NCBI RefSeq assembly: GCF_004361065.1
Contig: NZ_SELT01000001.1
Span: 1 to 64,000 of the forward strand
DNA length: 64,000 bases
Reading direction: 5' to 3'
Origin: Cognatilysobacter terrigena
GTDB lineage: Bacteria > Pseudomonadota > Gammaproteobacteria > Xanthomonadales > Xanthomonadaceae
The translations under genes and the position numbers were made by a program. Numbering within the stretch: position 1 is the stretch's first letter; each line of letters begins with the position of its first letter. Below the pieces are notes generated by a model that had not been told where the DNA came from, ran no database searches, and was given only the letters and a program-made list of their open reading frames with translations. Shown here in pieces: positions 8,552 through 17,158 of this stretch.

Positions 8552-9315
8552 GCGAGTGGACCCTTCGCCTGCACGGCGTCGGCAATGCCGCGGCGGTGAC
8601 GCTCGGTTCGGCGATGGCGACGATCGAACGCGGTGGTCGCCCATGGCTGACGATCGACTGCGGCGGCGAAGGGCTGACCGCCTACCAGTCGACCTACGGC
8701 GAGTCGCCGCGCGCGTTGTTCATCACGCATGCGCACCTTGATCACGTCGCCGGGTTCGAACGCCTGTTCGTCGATGCGTTCTTCAACGACGCGAAGCGCG
8801 GCAACGTCGTCGTTTACGTGCCGGCTCCGCTCGTGCCGTTGCTGCATCAGCGCATCGCTGCGTATCCGAACGTGCTCGCTGAGGGCGGCGCGAACTTCTG
8901 GGATGCGTTCCGGCTGGTGCCCGTCGGTGACGCGTTCTGGCACGACGGCGTGCGTCTGGAAGTGTTTCCGGCGCGACACCATTGGCCCGATACGGCGTTC
9001 GGGCTGCGCCTGCGCGGAAGCGTCGTGTGGACCGGCGATACGCGGCCCATTCCCGAGATGCTTGCGCGTCATGCAGGCGATGCGGAACTCGTTGCGCACG
9101 ACTGCGGGCTGCACGGCAATCCATCGCACAGCGGCATCGACGATCTCGAGCGCGAATATCCGCGCGAGTTGCTCGATCGCTGCATGCTCTACCACTACGC
9201 GAGCCCGGCCGACGCCGAAGCGCTTGCGTCGCGCGGTTATCGTGTCGGGCGACCGGGCGAAGTCGTGCCGCTGGCCGAACCGACCGCGGAACGCGCAGAA
9301 CCCTGGACCGGCTGA
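8548..9315 (+). CDS. MBL-fold metallohydrolase (RNase Z-like fold)
   Basis: The 255-residue protein contains the metallo-beta-lactamase signature [10 protein letters not shown] (H61, H63, D65, H66 as metal ligands), an early GVGNAA loop, and later [18 protein letters not shown] and YHYASP segments supplying further ligands. This pattern is close to the ribonuclease Z / phosphodiesterase branch rather than to glyoxalase II. The substrate is unknown. Translational coupling to kdkA by an ATGA overlap suggests a role tied to LPS-core synthesis, but that is inference from position only. Confidence 0.8.
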   Translation: MSEWTLRLHGVGNAAAVTLGSAMATIERGGRPWLTIDCGGEGLTAYQSTYGESPRALFITHAHLDHVAGFERLFVDAFFNDAKRGNVVVYVPAPLVPLLHQRIAAYPNVLAEGGANFWDAFRLVPVGDAFWHDGVRLEVFPARHHWPDTAFGLRLRGSVVWTGDTRPIPEMLARHAGDAELVAHDCGLHGNPSHSGIDDLEREYPRELLDRCMLYHYASPADAEALASRGYRVGRPGEVVPLAEPTAERAEPWTG

Positions 9316-9331
9316 CCATCGCGCCGCGCTT

Positions 9332-9360
9332 ACGGCCGGCCGGTTAGCCTGCCGGCCGTT
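9332..9360 (+). terminator. Hairpin between the MBL gene and the small unknown gene
   Basis: ACGGCCGGC / GCCGGCCGT forms a perfect 9-bp stem with a 10-base loop, but without a T-run. It may be a weak terminator or a structured leader of the following gene. Confidence 0.35.
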
Positions 9361-9377
9361 CGATCTGCGAGGTCGTC

Positions 9378-9659
9378 ATGTCCAAACGTCGCCATCGTCT
9401 TCGTGTCTTCCTGACCGAACCCGGCCGCATCGAGCTGGGCACCTTGCTGACGCCGTGGATGCGCGTCGGCTCGGCGTTCGGCGCGTACGTCGAATGCCGC
9501 AAGGTGGATCTCGACGGCACCTACGTCGAGCTCACGCTCGACCTGCAGGCCGATGACGACGACAGCGTCGACGTGAAGCTATCCGTGCCGCACCACTGCA
9601 TCGCCGGCGTGCTGGACACCGGCGACTTCGAGGCGTTCGCGTCGCTCTACGCGGACTGA
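9378..9659 (+). CDS. Conserved-looking small protein of unknown function
   Basis: A 93-residue soluble protein starting MSKRRHRLRVFLTEPGRIE. It has a basic N-terminus, then alternating hydrophobic and charged residues with an acidic centre (ADDDDSVDV) and an acidic end. There is no signal peptide, membrane helix or recognised motif. The codon pattern is typical of the neighbours and GAGGTCGTC before the ATG can serve as a ribosome-binding site, so I take it as real. It sits alone between the kdkA-MBL unit and the SRP RNA. I cannot assign a function. Confidence 0.65.
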   Translation: MSKRRHRLRVFLTEPGRIELGTLLTPWMRVGSAFGAYVECRKVDLDGTYVELTLDLQADDDDSVDVKLSVPHHCIAGVLDTGDFEAFASLYAD

Positions 9660-9683
9660 TTCGTCGGGTTCTGAAAGGGCGAT

Positions 9684-9785
9684 GACCCCGCCGGCTGACC
9701 TCGGCGCCCGCATCAGTCGATACCGTTGCTGCCTTCCGGCCCTGGCGGGGTTTTCGACCTAGCGTCGCGAGGGGCCGACGGGGCC
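9684..9785 (-). ncRNA. ffs: 4.5S signal recognition particle RNA (small bacterial SRP RNA)
   Basis: Read on the minus strand, the core GGGCCGGAAGGCAGCAAC matches the universally conserved Ffh-binding apical hairpin with its GGAA tetraloop and the GCAGCA internal loop. The ends pair as a 12-bp helix (GGCCCCGTCGGC with GCCGGCGGGGTC, including G-U pairs), which sets the approximate limits of about 102 bases. The RNA works with Ffh and FtsY in co-translational targeting of membrane proteins. It lies between tRNA-Ser(GGA), upstream on the same strand, and the small unknown gene, and is transcribed away from dnaX. Confidence 0.93.
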
Positions 9786-9829
9786 ACCATAGAGACGTTC
9801 GAGACGCGGCGAACCGACGTGTCGGAAAT

Positions 9830-9922
9830 TGGCGGAGAGAGGGGGATTCGAACCCCCGAAGCGCGGTTTAGACGCTTACACACTTTCCAGGCGTGCTCCT
9901 TCAACCACTCGGACACCTCTCC
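9830..9922 (-). tRNA. tRNA-Ser, anticodon GGA
   Basis: A 93-base class II tRNA on the minus strand, starting GGAGAGGTGTCCGAGTGG and ending CTCTCCGCCA with encoded CCA. The anticodon arm is CACGC-CTGGAAA-GTGTG with anticodon GGA, reading UCC and UCU. A long variable arm (TAAGCGTC...GCGCTT) and an intact TTCGAAT loop are present. It shares both acceptor ends with the tRNA-Ser(CGA) gene 3.6 kb away. Confidence 0.97.
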
Positions 9923-10077
9923 GCACCTGGCCTGAATACGGCCTCCGGCCGCCTTCAGGGCCGGTGATTCTACGCTCCGGCGGCCCGCAGCCACAAGGCG
10001 CGCACGGGGTGCGACAGGCCTCTGGCACAATCGTTCGACCTCGCCGCACGCGCCGGCGACCCGTCTTCCGGAACCGC

Positions 10078-11865
10078 ATGTCCTATCTCGTTCTTGCCCG
10101 CAAATGGCGTCCGAAGCGTTTCGCCGAGCTCGTCGGGCAGGAGCACGTCGTCCGCGCGCTGACCAACGCGCTCGACAGCGGTCGCGTGCACCACGCCTTC
10201 CTGTTCACCGGCACCCGCGGCGTCGGGAAGACGACGATCGCGCGCATCTTCGCGAAGTCGTTGAACTGCGAACGCGGCACGTCGGCCGACCCGTGCGGCG
10301 AATGCAATTCCTGCCGCGACATCGACGCCGGCCGCTTCATCGACCTCCTCGAGATCGACGCCGCGAGCAACACCGGCGTCGACGACGTCCGCGAAGTCAT
10401 CGACAACGCGCAGTACATGCCGAGCCGCGGCCGGGTGAAGGTCTACCTGATCGACGAAGTGCACATGCTGTCCAAGTCGGCCTTCAACGCGTTGCTCAAG
10501 ACGCTGGAAGAGCCGCCGGGCCACGTGAAGTTCCTGCTCGCAACGACGGACCCGCAGAAGCTGCCCGTGACGGTGCTGTCGCGCTGTCTGCAGTTCAACC
10601 TCAAGCGCTTGGACGAGGAGCAGATCCGCGGCCAGATGCGGAAGATCCTCGAGGCCGAGCAGATTCCGGTCGAAGACGGTGCGATCAAGCAGCTCGCGCG
10701 TTCGGCCGACGGCTCGTTGCGCGATGGGCTTTCGCTGCTCGACCAGGCGATCGCGTACACCGGGTCGCAGCTGACCGATGCGGGCGTTGCCGCGATGCTC
10801 GGCACGGTCGATCGCGGTCGCGTCGGCACGCTGCTCGATGCGTTGTCGGCGGGCGATGGTGCCGCGCTCATGGCGGAAATCGAGCGGCTCGGCGAGTTCT
10901 CGCCCGACTGGGACGACGTGCTCGAAGCCGTCGCGGAATCGCTGCATCACGTGCAGGTGCGCCAGCTGGTGCCGGGCGCCGTGATCGAGGTCGACGGCGT
11001 GGCGATCGATGCGCTGGCCGATGCGATTCCGGCCGAAGTCGTGCAGCTCTGGTACCAGATGGCCTTGAACGGCCGTCGCGACCTTCCGCTCGCGCCGAGC
11101 CCGCGCGCGGGCTTCGAAATGGTGCTGCTGCGGATGCTCGCGTTCCGTCCGGGGGCAGGCACCGCGTCGACGAATGCGGGTGCGCCGCGTGCCGAACGCA
11201 TGCCGCCGTCGCGTGCACCGGGCGCTGCCGCGGCTGCGGCGCGTGAGGCGCTCGATGCCACGCCGGCACGTAGCGCTGCACCCTCCACGCAACCGGCGGC
11301 GAATGCGGAGCCGATGTCACCGGCTGCGCCGGCGCCCGTGGCCAACGCAACAAGGTCGAGCGCGAACGATGACCAGGCGCCTGTCGTTCGCGATGCATCG
11401 CCGGCGCCGGTGGAAGCTGCCGCGACGCCCGAGCCGCAACCGAATGCCAATGCGCGTTCCGCGTCGGGCGATGGCGGCCTGTCGGACGCCCATGCATGGC
11501 GCGAATGGGTCGAGACCTGCGAACTCCGCGGCCCCGCACGCCTGCTGGCCGAGCATGTGGGCTTCGTCGGTTGCAGCGACGGTGTCGTGCGTCTGTCGAT
11601 CGAACCGTCGGACGAGCACCTCAAGGGCGCGGCGATGGTGAAGATGCTGGCCGACGCTCTCGCGTCGCGTTTCGGTCAGGCGCCGCAGGTGCGCTTCGAA
11701 GCGCCGTCGCAGGCTGTCGACTCGGTGCGCGTGCACGCCGATCGCGTGCGCGACGCCAAGCAGGCCGCTGCCCAGCGCGACTTCGAACAGCATCCCGATG
11801 TGCAGCGGCTCGTCGCCGCCGGCGGCCGCATCGTCCCCGAATCCGTGCGTCCGCTCGACCGCTGA
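10078..11865 (+). CDS. dnaX: DNA polymerase III subunit tau/gamma (clamp loader)
   Basis: DnaX is the ATPase of the clamp loader that opens the beta clamp and ties together the replisome. The 595-residue protein starts MSYLVLARKWRPKRF. It has Walker A GTRGVGKTT, four zinc ligands in CERGTSADPCGECNSC, the [22 protein letters not shown] Walker B region and the sensor TTDPQKLPVTVLSRC. A Pro/Ala-rich linker (about residues 360-475) leads to the C-terminal tau domain. I see no A-rich slippery heptamer, so an E. coli-style frameshift to gamma is not evident. The frame is open upstream through the tRNA, but that is not coding. A CACAAT hexamer at 10026-10031 may be the -10. Confidence 0.96.
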   Translation: MSYLVLARKWRPKRFAELVGQEHVVRALTNALDSGRVHHAFLFTGTRGVGKTTIARIFAKSLNCERGTSADPCGECNSCRDIDAGRFIDLLEIDAASNTGVDDVREVIDNAQYMPSRGRVKVYLIDEVHMLSKSAFNALLKTLEEPPGHVKFLLATTDPQKLPVTVLSRCLQFNLKRLDEEQIRGQMRKILEAEQIPVEDGAIKQLARSADGSLRDGLSLLDQAIAYTGSQLTDAGVAAMLGTVDRGRVGTLLDALSAGDGAALMAEIERLGEFSPDWDDVLEAVAESLHHVQVRQLVPGAVIEVDGVAIDALADAIPAEVVQLWYQMALNGRRDLPLAPSPRAGFEMVLLRMLAFRPGAGTASTNAGAPRAERMPPSRAPGAAAAAAREALDATPARSAAPSTQPAANAEPMSPAAPAPVANATRSSANDDQAPVVRDASPAPVEAAATPEPQPNANARSASGDGGLSDAHAWREWVETCELRGPARLLAEHVGFVGCSDGVVRLSIEPSDEHLKGAAMVKMLADALASRFGQAPQVRFEAPSQAVDSVRVHADRVRDAKQAAAQRDFEQHPDVQRLVAAGGRIVPESVRPLDR

Positions 11866-11895
11866 CGCCACCCCATTCGTTACGGAGTAGATCTC

Positions 11896-12222
11896 ATGCG
11901 TGGAAACATCGCCCAGATGATGCAGCAGGCGCAGAAGATGCAGGAAAACCTGCAGAAGGCGCAGGAAGACCTGGCCAAGCTCGAAGTCACCGGCAACGCC
12001 GGCGCGGGCATGGTCAGCGTGACGATCACCGGGCGCATGGAGTGCCGCAAGGTGCGCATCGATCCGAGCGTGATCAGCGATCCGGAGATGGCCGAAGACC
12101 TCATCGCCGCGGCGTTCAACGACGCGGTCAACAAGGTCAATGCGGAGTCGCAGTCGCGCATGTCGGCGGCGACGGCGGGCATGCCGCTTCCGCCGGGCAT
12201 GAAGCTTCCGGGGATGTTCTGA
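11896..12222 (+). CDS. ybaB: YbaB/EbfC family nucleoid-associated protein
   Basis: A 108-residue DNA-binding protein with the long N-terminal helix MMQQAQKMQENLQKAQEDL and the central beta segment VTITGRMECRKVRIDP that typify YbaB/EbfC. It binds DNA as a dimer and is nearly always found between dnaX and recR, as here. A Met/Pro/Gly-rich tail ends the protein. GGAG lies before the ATG. The 30-base gap from dnaX suggests a shared transcript. Confidence 0.93.
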   Translation: MRGNIAQMMQQAQKMQENLQKAQEDLAKLEVTGNAGAGMVSVTITGRMECRKVRIDPSVISDPEMAEDLIAAAFNDAVNKVNAESQSRMSAATAGMPLPPGMKLPGMF

Positions 12223-12286
12223 GCGTCGGCGTCATACGCATGTGCGATGCGTTGAACGGCGGGCATAACCGCCACGGAACGATCCG

Positions 12287-12883
12287 ATGAGCACGCTGCT
12301 CGACCAGCTGATCGAAGCGCTGCGCGTGCTGCCCGGCGTCGGCACGAAGTCCGCGCAGCGCATGGCGTATCACGTGCTCGAACGCGAACGCGCCGGGGGG
12401 CGCCAGCTTGCGAAGGTGCTCGCGGAAGCGGTCGAACGCATCGGTCACTGCGAACGCTGTCGCGACTTCAGCGAGAACGCCGTCTGCGACGTCTGCGCGA
12501 GTCCATCGCGCGACGTCGACCAGCTCTGCGTCGTGGAAACGCCAGCCGATCGTCTCGCGATCGAACAGGCCACGGGCTATCGCGGCCTGTACTACGTCCT
12601 GCAGGGGCGTCTGTCGCCGCTCGATGGCATCGGCCCGCGCGAACTCGGTCTCGATCGACTGAGTGCGCGGTTGGGCGAGGGCGAGGTGCGCGAGCTCATC
12701 ATCGCGACGAATCCGACCGTCGAAGGTGAGGCGACGGCGCACTACCTCGCGCAGCTCGCACGCCAGCAGGGCGTAACGCCGAGTCGCCTCGCGTACGGCG
12801 TGCCGCTCGGCGGTGAACTCGAGTACGTCGACCGTGGCACGCTGTCGCACGCGTTCGGCAGCCGCAGCGAAATCCGGGAGTGA
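12287..12883 (+). CDS. recR: Recombination mediator RecR
   Basis: RecR forms a ring that loads RecA onto gapped DNA together with RecO (gene at 42989 in this window). The 198 residues show the N-terminal helix-hairpin-helix ([15 protein letters not shown]), the zinc finger C55-x2-C58...C67-x2-C70, a Toprim domain beginning [14 protein letters not shown], and the C-terminal Walker-B-like [15 protein letters not shown]. It follows ybaB in the widely conserved dnaX-ybaB-recR order. Its stop lies 4 bases before the HIT gene start. Confidence 0.96.
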   Translation: MSTLLDQLIEALRVLPGVGTKSAQRMAYHVLERERAGGRQLAKVLAEAVERIGHCERCRDFSENAVCDVCASPSRDVDQLCVVETPADRLAIEQATGYRGLYYVLQGRLSPLDGIGPRELGLDRLSARLGEGEVRELIIATNPTVEGEATAHYLAQLARQQGVTPSRLAYGVPLGGELEYVDRGTLSHAFGSRSEIRE

Positions 12884-12887
12884 TGCG

Positions 12888-13247
12888 ATGAGCGATATCG
12901 ACACGACGATCTTCGGCAAGATCATCCGTCGCGAAATTCCGGCGGATATCGTATACGAAACCGATGATGTGATCGCCTTTCGTGACATCGCGCCGAGCGC
13001 GCCGGTGCACGTGCTGTTCGTGCCGAAGACGCCGATCGCATCGCTCGATGCCGCAAAGCCCGAACACGCGGAACTGCTGGGCCGCCTGCTGCTCGCCGTC
13101 GCCGATTACGCGCGTCAGCAAGGTCTACAGAAAGATGGCTATCGCGTCGTGACCAATTGCGGCGCGCACGCCGGGCAGACCGTGTTCCAGTTGCATCTGC
13201 ACCTGCTGGCCGGCGCGCATCTCGGCGGCTTCGGCGCACATCGCTGA
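12888..13247 (+). CDS. HIT-family nucleotide-binding protein (HinT-like)
   Basis: This 119-residue protein is a histidine-triad hydrolase of the HINT branch, acting on AMP-lysine-like phosphoramidates. IFGKIIRREIPADIVYETDD is the typical start. The catalytic segment is FQLHLHLLAG: the middle (nucleophile) and third His are present as H103 and H105, but the first triad position is Gln101 instead of His. The final loop GFGAHR matches the short C-terminus of proteobacterial HinT. The start at 12888 follows the recR stop by 4 bases; coupling is likely. Confidence 0.88.
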   Translation: MSDIDTTIFGKIIRREIPADIVYETDDVIAFRDIAPSAPVHVLFVPKTPIASLDAAKPEHAELLGRLLLAVADYARQQGLQKDGYRVVTNCGAHAGQTVFQLHLHLLAGAHLGGFGAHR

Positions 13248-13249
13248 CG

Positions 13250-13663
13250 ATGGCTACGGCGGCGGGTTACTCCGGTAAGCCGCTTGCCGCCAAGCTCGGT
13301 TATGCGCCGTCGATACGCGTGCTGCTGATCGATGCGCCGGTGGACTACCAGTCGCTCCTGGGCGATATGCCGTCCGGCGTGACCTTCGTAGCGAAACCCG
13401 GCGCGGGTGTACGGATCGCGCACGTGTTTTCAACGTCGCTCAGCGATCTCGCATCGCGTCTGGCCGACCTCGCATCGCAGTTGCCTGCGGACACGCCGAT
13501 CTGGGTCTCGTGGCCGAAGAAGGCGTCCAAGGTGCCGACCGACATCACGGAAGACCGCATCCGCGACGTCGCGTTGCCGCTCGGCCTCGTGGACGTCAAG
13601 GTCTGTGCGGTCGATGCCGTCTGGTCCGCGCTGAAGCTCGTGCGTCGAAAAGCGCTGCGCTGA
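13250..13663 (+). CDS. DUF3052 family protein
   Basis: A 137-residue soluble protein starting MATAAGYSGKPLAAKLG, with the features of DUF3052: RVLLIDAP, a central HVFSTS segment, and the conserved IWVSWPKKAS.VPTDITED..R and GLVDVKVCAVDAVWSALKL blocks. No reaction is known for the family. Two bases separate it from the HIT gene stop, so it is the last gene of the dnaX-ybaB-recR-HIT run. A hairpin terminator follows within 30 bases. Confidence 0.85.
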   Translation: MATAAGYSGKPLAAKLGYAPSIRVLLIDAPVDYQSLLGDMPSGVTFVAKPGAGVRIAHVFSTSLSDLASRLADLASQLPADTPIWVSWPKKASKVPTDITEDRIRDVALPLGLVDVKVCAVDAVWSALKLVRRKALR

Positions 13664-13689
13664 ATCGGAACACGCGTGACGCGAAACGA

Positions 13690-13716
13690 AAAGCCCGCCA
13701 TCGAGGCGGGCTTCTT
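13690..13716. terminator. Shared terminator between convergent genes
   Basis: AAGCCCGCC / GGCGGGCTT with a 5-base loop is followed by TTCTTCG on the plus strand and by TTTTCG on the minus strand. It can serve both the DUF3052 gene and the converging slp gene. Confidence 0.7.
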
Positions 13717-13738
13717 CGTTGCGGTTACGGCGTATCGA

Positions 13739-14227
13739 TCACCACCAGCCCCACCACGGCCACGGCGCCGGACGCTCGACGACGTCGACGCGATCGCGCA
13801 CCGGCCAGAGGTAGACGACGTCGGCCGCCACGCGCGGCACACGGTAGTCGTACTGGCCGATGCGGCGGTTCTCAAACCCGTCGACGTGGCCGGTAAACGT
13901 TACTTCGCGATTCTTTTCGAACACGGCGGGGTCGTAGAAGCCACTGCGACAGGCGATGAAACGACCGCCGACGTCGTCGGTCGCCCAGTACGGACGCCCC
14001 GTCGCATCGAGTTGCGTCGAGATCATCTGGAAGCAGGTGCGGTTCGTCTGCGGTTCGACTTCGACAATGCGGCCGCCCCAGCGGACGGTGGCGCCGGCGC
14101 TGTCGCGATCCGCCGCTTCGCGCGGCGTGATCGGCGTGTACTGCCCCTGCAACGGTTGCGGCAGCGACGCACAACCCGCGAGGGCGAGGGCGAGCGTGCC
14201 GAGTGCGATGGTGGAACGAATGGTCAT
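13739..14227 (-). CDS. slp: Slp-family outer-membrane lipoprotein
   Basis: A 162-residue precursor with a clear lipoprotein signal (hydrophobic stretch, then LAGC with Cys19 as the lipidation site). The mature part has the Slp-like fold: VRWGGRIVEVEPQTNRTCFQM, then DPAVF..NREVTFTGHVDG and a Tyr/Arg-rich strand YDYRVPRV. It ends in a Trp-rich tail. Slp proteins are starvation- or stress-linked surface lipoproteins of unclear function. The gene is separate from its neighbours and converges on DUF3052. Confidence 0.87.
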   Translation of the reverse strand: MTIRSTIALGTLALALAGCASLPQPLQGQYTPITPREAADRDSAGATVRWGGRIVEVEPQTNRTCFQMISTQLDATGRPYWATDDVGGRFIACRSGFYDPAVFEKNREVTFTGHVDGFENRRIGQYDYRVPRVAADVVYLWPVRDRVDVVERPAPWPWWGWW

Positions 14228-14265
14228 TGCGGTCTCCGGACGGGAGCGCGTCCAGCGCGGGTCGG

Positions 14266-16212
14266 TCAGGTCGGCCGATGCGCGCGCAGGTCGCGCACCA
14301 ACCGGCGTGCGGACGCCTCGTCCGCGACACCGGCAGCGTATCGCGAATCCGCGAAGCGGGCGGTGAGTTCGAGCAGCCCACGGGTACGGTCGGCACGCGC
14401 CTTCGTGATTCGTTCAGCCCAGACCGTCGCGGGCTCGTGAACCCCGCGGCCGAGGCCGACGCGGGCATAACGCGCCACGAGGCCGTGCCATGCGCGAAGT
14501 ACCGGATCGTGCTCGCGGGGCGCGCGCAGGCTGAGCCAGACCATCAGGCCGAGGGCGAGCGCGGCTGCGACGACGAACAGCAGCACGAGCTGCATACCGC
14601 TGAGGCGGTCGAGGCCCAGCGGTGCCAGCAGGCGTTCCTGGCGATCGGCGTTAAAGCCGAGCACGAGGTCGTTCCAGTTCTGCCGCATCCAGTCGCCGAC
14701 CTGCGCGAATCCGCGTGGCCCCTGCAGCGTGTCGAGCAGGCCGCCCGCAGGCAGGCGATCGTCGATGGTGTCGTAGATGCGCTCCGGTGCGACCGCGGCG
14801 GTCGGATCGACGCGCACCCAGCCGCGTTGCGGCAGCCAGACTTCGGCCCATGCGTGCGCATCCATGCGACGGATCATCCAGTAGCCGCCGAGCCGGTTCC
14901 ATTGGCCGCCGACATACCCGGTCACCACGCGCGTGGGAATGCCCGCCGACCGCATCAGCAACGTGAAGCTACCCGCGAAATGCTCGCAGTAGCCGGTGCG
15001 CGTCTGGAACAGGAACTCGTCGATGCTGTCGCGGCCGAGTGGCGGCGCGGCAATCGAATAGGAGAAATCCCGACGGATCCAGTCCAGCGCGTACTGCACG
15101 ATCGCGCGATCGTCGTGCAGGCGCGCTCGCAGGTCGCGACCCAGTGCGACGGTGCGTGGGTCGTAGCCCTGCGGCAATGCGAGTGCTCGTCGACGCAGCG
15201 CATCGGGCAGATGCATCTGCATGACCTGCGGCGGCGACGACGTCATCTGCCAGCGCGTGAGGTTGGCCAGCGGACGCGCGGCATGCAGGCTGTAGTCCCA
15301 CGTCAGGCTCGCGCCTTCCGGCGCGGCGAGCGGAAGGTCGAGCGCGACGAGTTGCGTGCGATCGGTCGGCTCGACTTCAAGCGTGTACGTCCACCGCGTC
15401 GCAGAAGGCTGCGCGCGATCGAGCGACCAGATGCCGATGTCGCGGGCGCGCGCCCATGTGCGGCCATCGAAATCCCAGAGCACCGGGCCGCGCCAGTACA
15501 TCGCGCTTTTCGGTGGGGTCGGGCCGATGAAGCGTGCGCGCACCGCGACGCTGTCGTCGGCCAGCAGGTCGACCCAGTCGCCGGGCGACATGCGATCCGA
15601 CAGGCCTACCTTCGCGGCCGCGCGATCCGGCACGCCCCACAACGGCGTGCCGATGCGCGGGAACAGCCAGAAGATCGCGAGCGCGAGCGGAATGCCGAAG
15701 AGGAGCGTGCGAAGGGCCTGCCGCATCGGCGGCAACAGGCCCGGCGGGGGCATCTCGCCCTCGAGCGTCGCGAGGCGTTGCAACGCGCCGAGCCCGAGGA
15801 TCGCGCCGGCGAGACCGAGTACGAGCGTCCACGGCCCCTGGTCGAGCAGGAACGTCGAGAACGGCGCGAACAGCGCGAACCCGACCAGGCTGCGACCGTC
15901 GCGCAACGTCGTCGTTTCGGATGGCTTGAGCGCGAGCATCGCGCCGAGCAGCGCGCAACCGGTGTCGCGGCCGAAGTGGAATCCGAACTGCGCCGCCACG
16001 GCGGCGACGATCGTGATCGCGAGCAGCCCGCGAACCAGGTTCGACAACGGACGTCGCCACGCGAGCAGCGCGATGACAACGGCAGTCGCCGCGATCGCCA
16101 GCGCCGTCGGCCCCGGTAACTGCAACAACAGCGGCAACAGGCAGAGTCCCGCGACGAGCAGCGTCCAGCGACGGCTGCCGTCGTCGAGCGGGCGGGCGGC
16201 GGCGTCAGCCAT
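14266..16212 (-). CDS. tgpA: TgpA-like membrane transglutaminase (DUF3488 / transglutaminase domain)
   Basis: A 648-residue inner-membrane protein. Residues 15-190 hold about six hydrophobic helices (DUF3488), then a large periplasmic part with a transglutaminase core. The Cys-His-Asp triad is C409 (TGYCEHFAG), H453 (DAHAWAEVW) and D469 (RVDPTAA). A last membrane helix (around 530-555, VVAAALALGLMVWL) and a cytosolic DUF4129-like tail follow. P. aeruginosa TgpA is an essential protein of this kind with periplasmic transglutaminase activity; its substrate is unknown. The start overlaps the DUF58 stop by 8 bases, so it is the third gene of a moxR-DUF58-tgpA operon. Confidence 0.92.
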   Translation of the reverse strand: MADAAARPLDDGSRRWTLLVAGLCLLPLLLQLPGPTALAIAATAVVIALLAWRRPLSNLVRGLLAITIVAAVAAQFGFHFGRDTGCALLGAMLALKPSETTTLRDGRSLVGFALFAPFSTFLLDQGPWTLVLGLAGAILGLGALQRLATLEGEMPPPGLLPPMRQALRTLLFGIPLALAIFWLFPRIGTPLWGVPDRAAAKVGLSDRMSPGDWVDLLADDSVAVRARFIGPTPPKSAMYWRGPVLWDFDGRTWARARDIGIWSLDRAQPSATRWTYTLEVEPTDRTQLVALDLPLAAPEGASLTWDYSLHAARPLANLTRWQMTSSPPQVMQMHLPDALRRRALALPQGYDPRTVALGRDLRARLHDDRAIVQYALDWIRRDFSYSIAAPPLGRDSIDEFLFQTRTGYCEHFAGSFTLLMRSAGIPTRVVTGYVGGQWNRLGGYWMIRRMDAHAWAEVWLPQRGWVRVDPTAAVAPERIYDTIDDRLPAGGLLDTLQGPRGFAQVGDWMRQNWNDLVLGFNADRQERLLAPLGLDRLSGMQLVLLFVVAAALALGLMVWLSLRAPREHDPVLRAWHGLVARYARVGLGRGVHEPATVWAERITKARADRTRGLLELTARFADSRYAAGVADEASARRLVRDLRAHRPT

Positions 16213-17158
16213 GGGGCATCAGCGCGAGCGCGCGCAGGCAGGCGTGGCGATGCGCGGGACCGCGATCGGGTCCGAGAGCGGGATGCCCGGGGATCCACAG
16301 CCGATAGCGTCGACCATCGCGTTCGGCGTCTTCCACCCAGCGCGCGAGCCGCGCGATGCGCGCCTCGTGCGGCAGGCCGTATAGCTCGCGCCAATCGAGT
16401 TCGATGTCGGTGCCGGTGGGCTGCTCGAATTCGCGAACGAGCAGCGTGCCGCGTCGCGCGGACGGCTTCCACGCGATCGCGCGACGCGAATCGCCCGCGC
16501 GGTAGTTGCGGAGGTGGTGGACGTCGTCGCCTGCCGCGTGCAGTCGACGCGCGGCAGGATCGCCGGAGCCGGTCGGCAATGGGGGCGCAACCGCTTCCGG
16601 CATCGGATAGACGAGCACCGGTGTGTCCGGCCACACGTACGACCACGCGCGCGCGATGCCGAGCGGCCACGTCGTCTGTACGCGGACGCGCGGCACGTCG
16701 AGCCAGCCGCGGTGACGCGTCGCGACGTCCAGGACGACATCGCCCGTGCCATCGCGCAACGCGAGCGGCACGGCGTTGTCGTCATCGAAATCGACTCTGA
16801 GGCCCGAGCGCGGCCGCCTATCGCCCGTGCGCGTGTGCACGCGCAGGTGCAACGTCTTGCCGGCGTGCACCGGTTCGGCATCCACTGCGACCACCGAGAG
16901 GCCACTCAGCTGCAACTGCGCGGACACGAGGCTCGCCATCGCGGCGCCCGCCAGCAGGAACGCCATCAGCAGCGCGGGATTGTTGTTGTAGTTGAGGCCG
17001 CCCACCGACATCGCCGCCAGCAGTGCGGCGAAGAACAGGCCGAAGCGCGTGGGCAGCACGTAGATCCGTCGACGATCGAAGCGCACCGGCAACGACTCCG
17101 GGCCACGCGGGCGCGCCAGCGCAAGCAGCCGCCGACGGAGGCCGCGCGTCGCGCGCAT
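16205..17158 (-). CDS. DUF58 domain protein of the MoxR cluster
   Basis: A 317-residue protein with two membrane helices (about residues 37-90) followed by the DUF58 region, recognisable by GDDVHHLRNYRAGDSRRAIAWKPSARRGTLLVREFEQP. DUF58 proteins are von-Willebrand-like partners of MoxR ATPases. The gene overlaps moxR by one base (TGATG) and tgpA by 8 bases, so the three are translated together. The function is presumably assembly or maturation of an envelope component, and cannot be narrowed from sequence. Confidence 0.9.
   Translation of the reverse strand: MRATRGLRRRLLALARPRGPESLPVRFDRRRIYVLPTRFGLFFAALLAAMSVGGLNYNNNPALLMAFLLAGAAMASLVSAQLQLSGLSVVAVDAEPVHAGKTLHLRVHTRTGDRRPRSGLRVDFDDDNAVPLALRDGTGDVVLDVATRHRGWLDVPRVRVQTTWPLGIARAWSYVWPDTPVLVYPMPEAVAPPLPTGSGDPAARRLHAAGDDVHHLRNYRAGDSRRAIAWKPSARRGTLLVREFEQPTGTDIELDWRELYGLPHEARIARLARWVEDAERDGRRYRLWIPGHPALGPDRGPAHRHACLRALALMPHG

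Noticed and set aside
9726-10077. Frames encoding peptides such as AERGGFEPPKRG across the tRNA-Ser(GGA) and the region before dnaX.
   Set aside because: These are translations of a tRNA gene, a well-known source of spurious proteins. DnaX begins at 10078.
10078-11865. Programmed frameshift in dnaX producing gamma.
   Set aside because: I looked for an A-rich slippery heptamer with downstream stem as in E. coli and saw none. The shorter form, if made, would need another mechanism.
14203-16119. A 638-codon plus-strand frame opposite tgpA.
   Set aside because: It is the complement-frame shadow of tgpA, with Arg/Glu/Gln-rich composition and no family resemblance.
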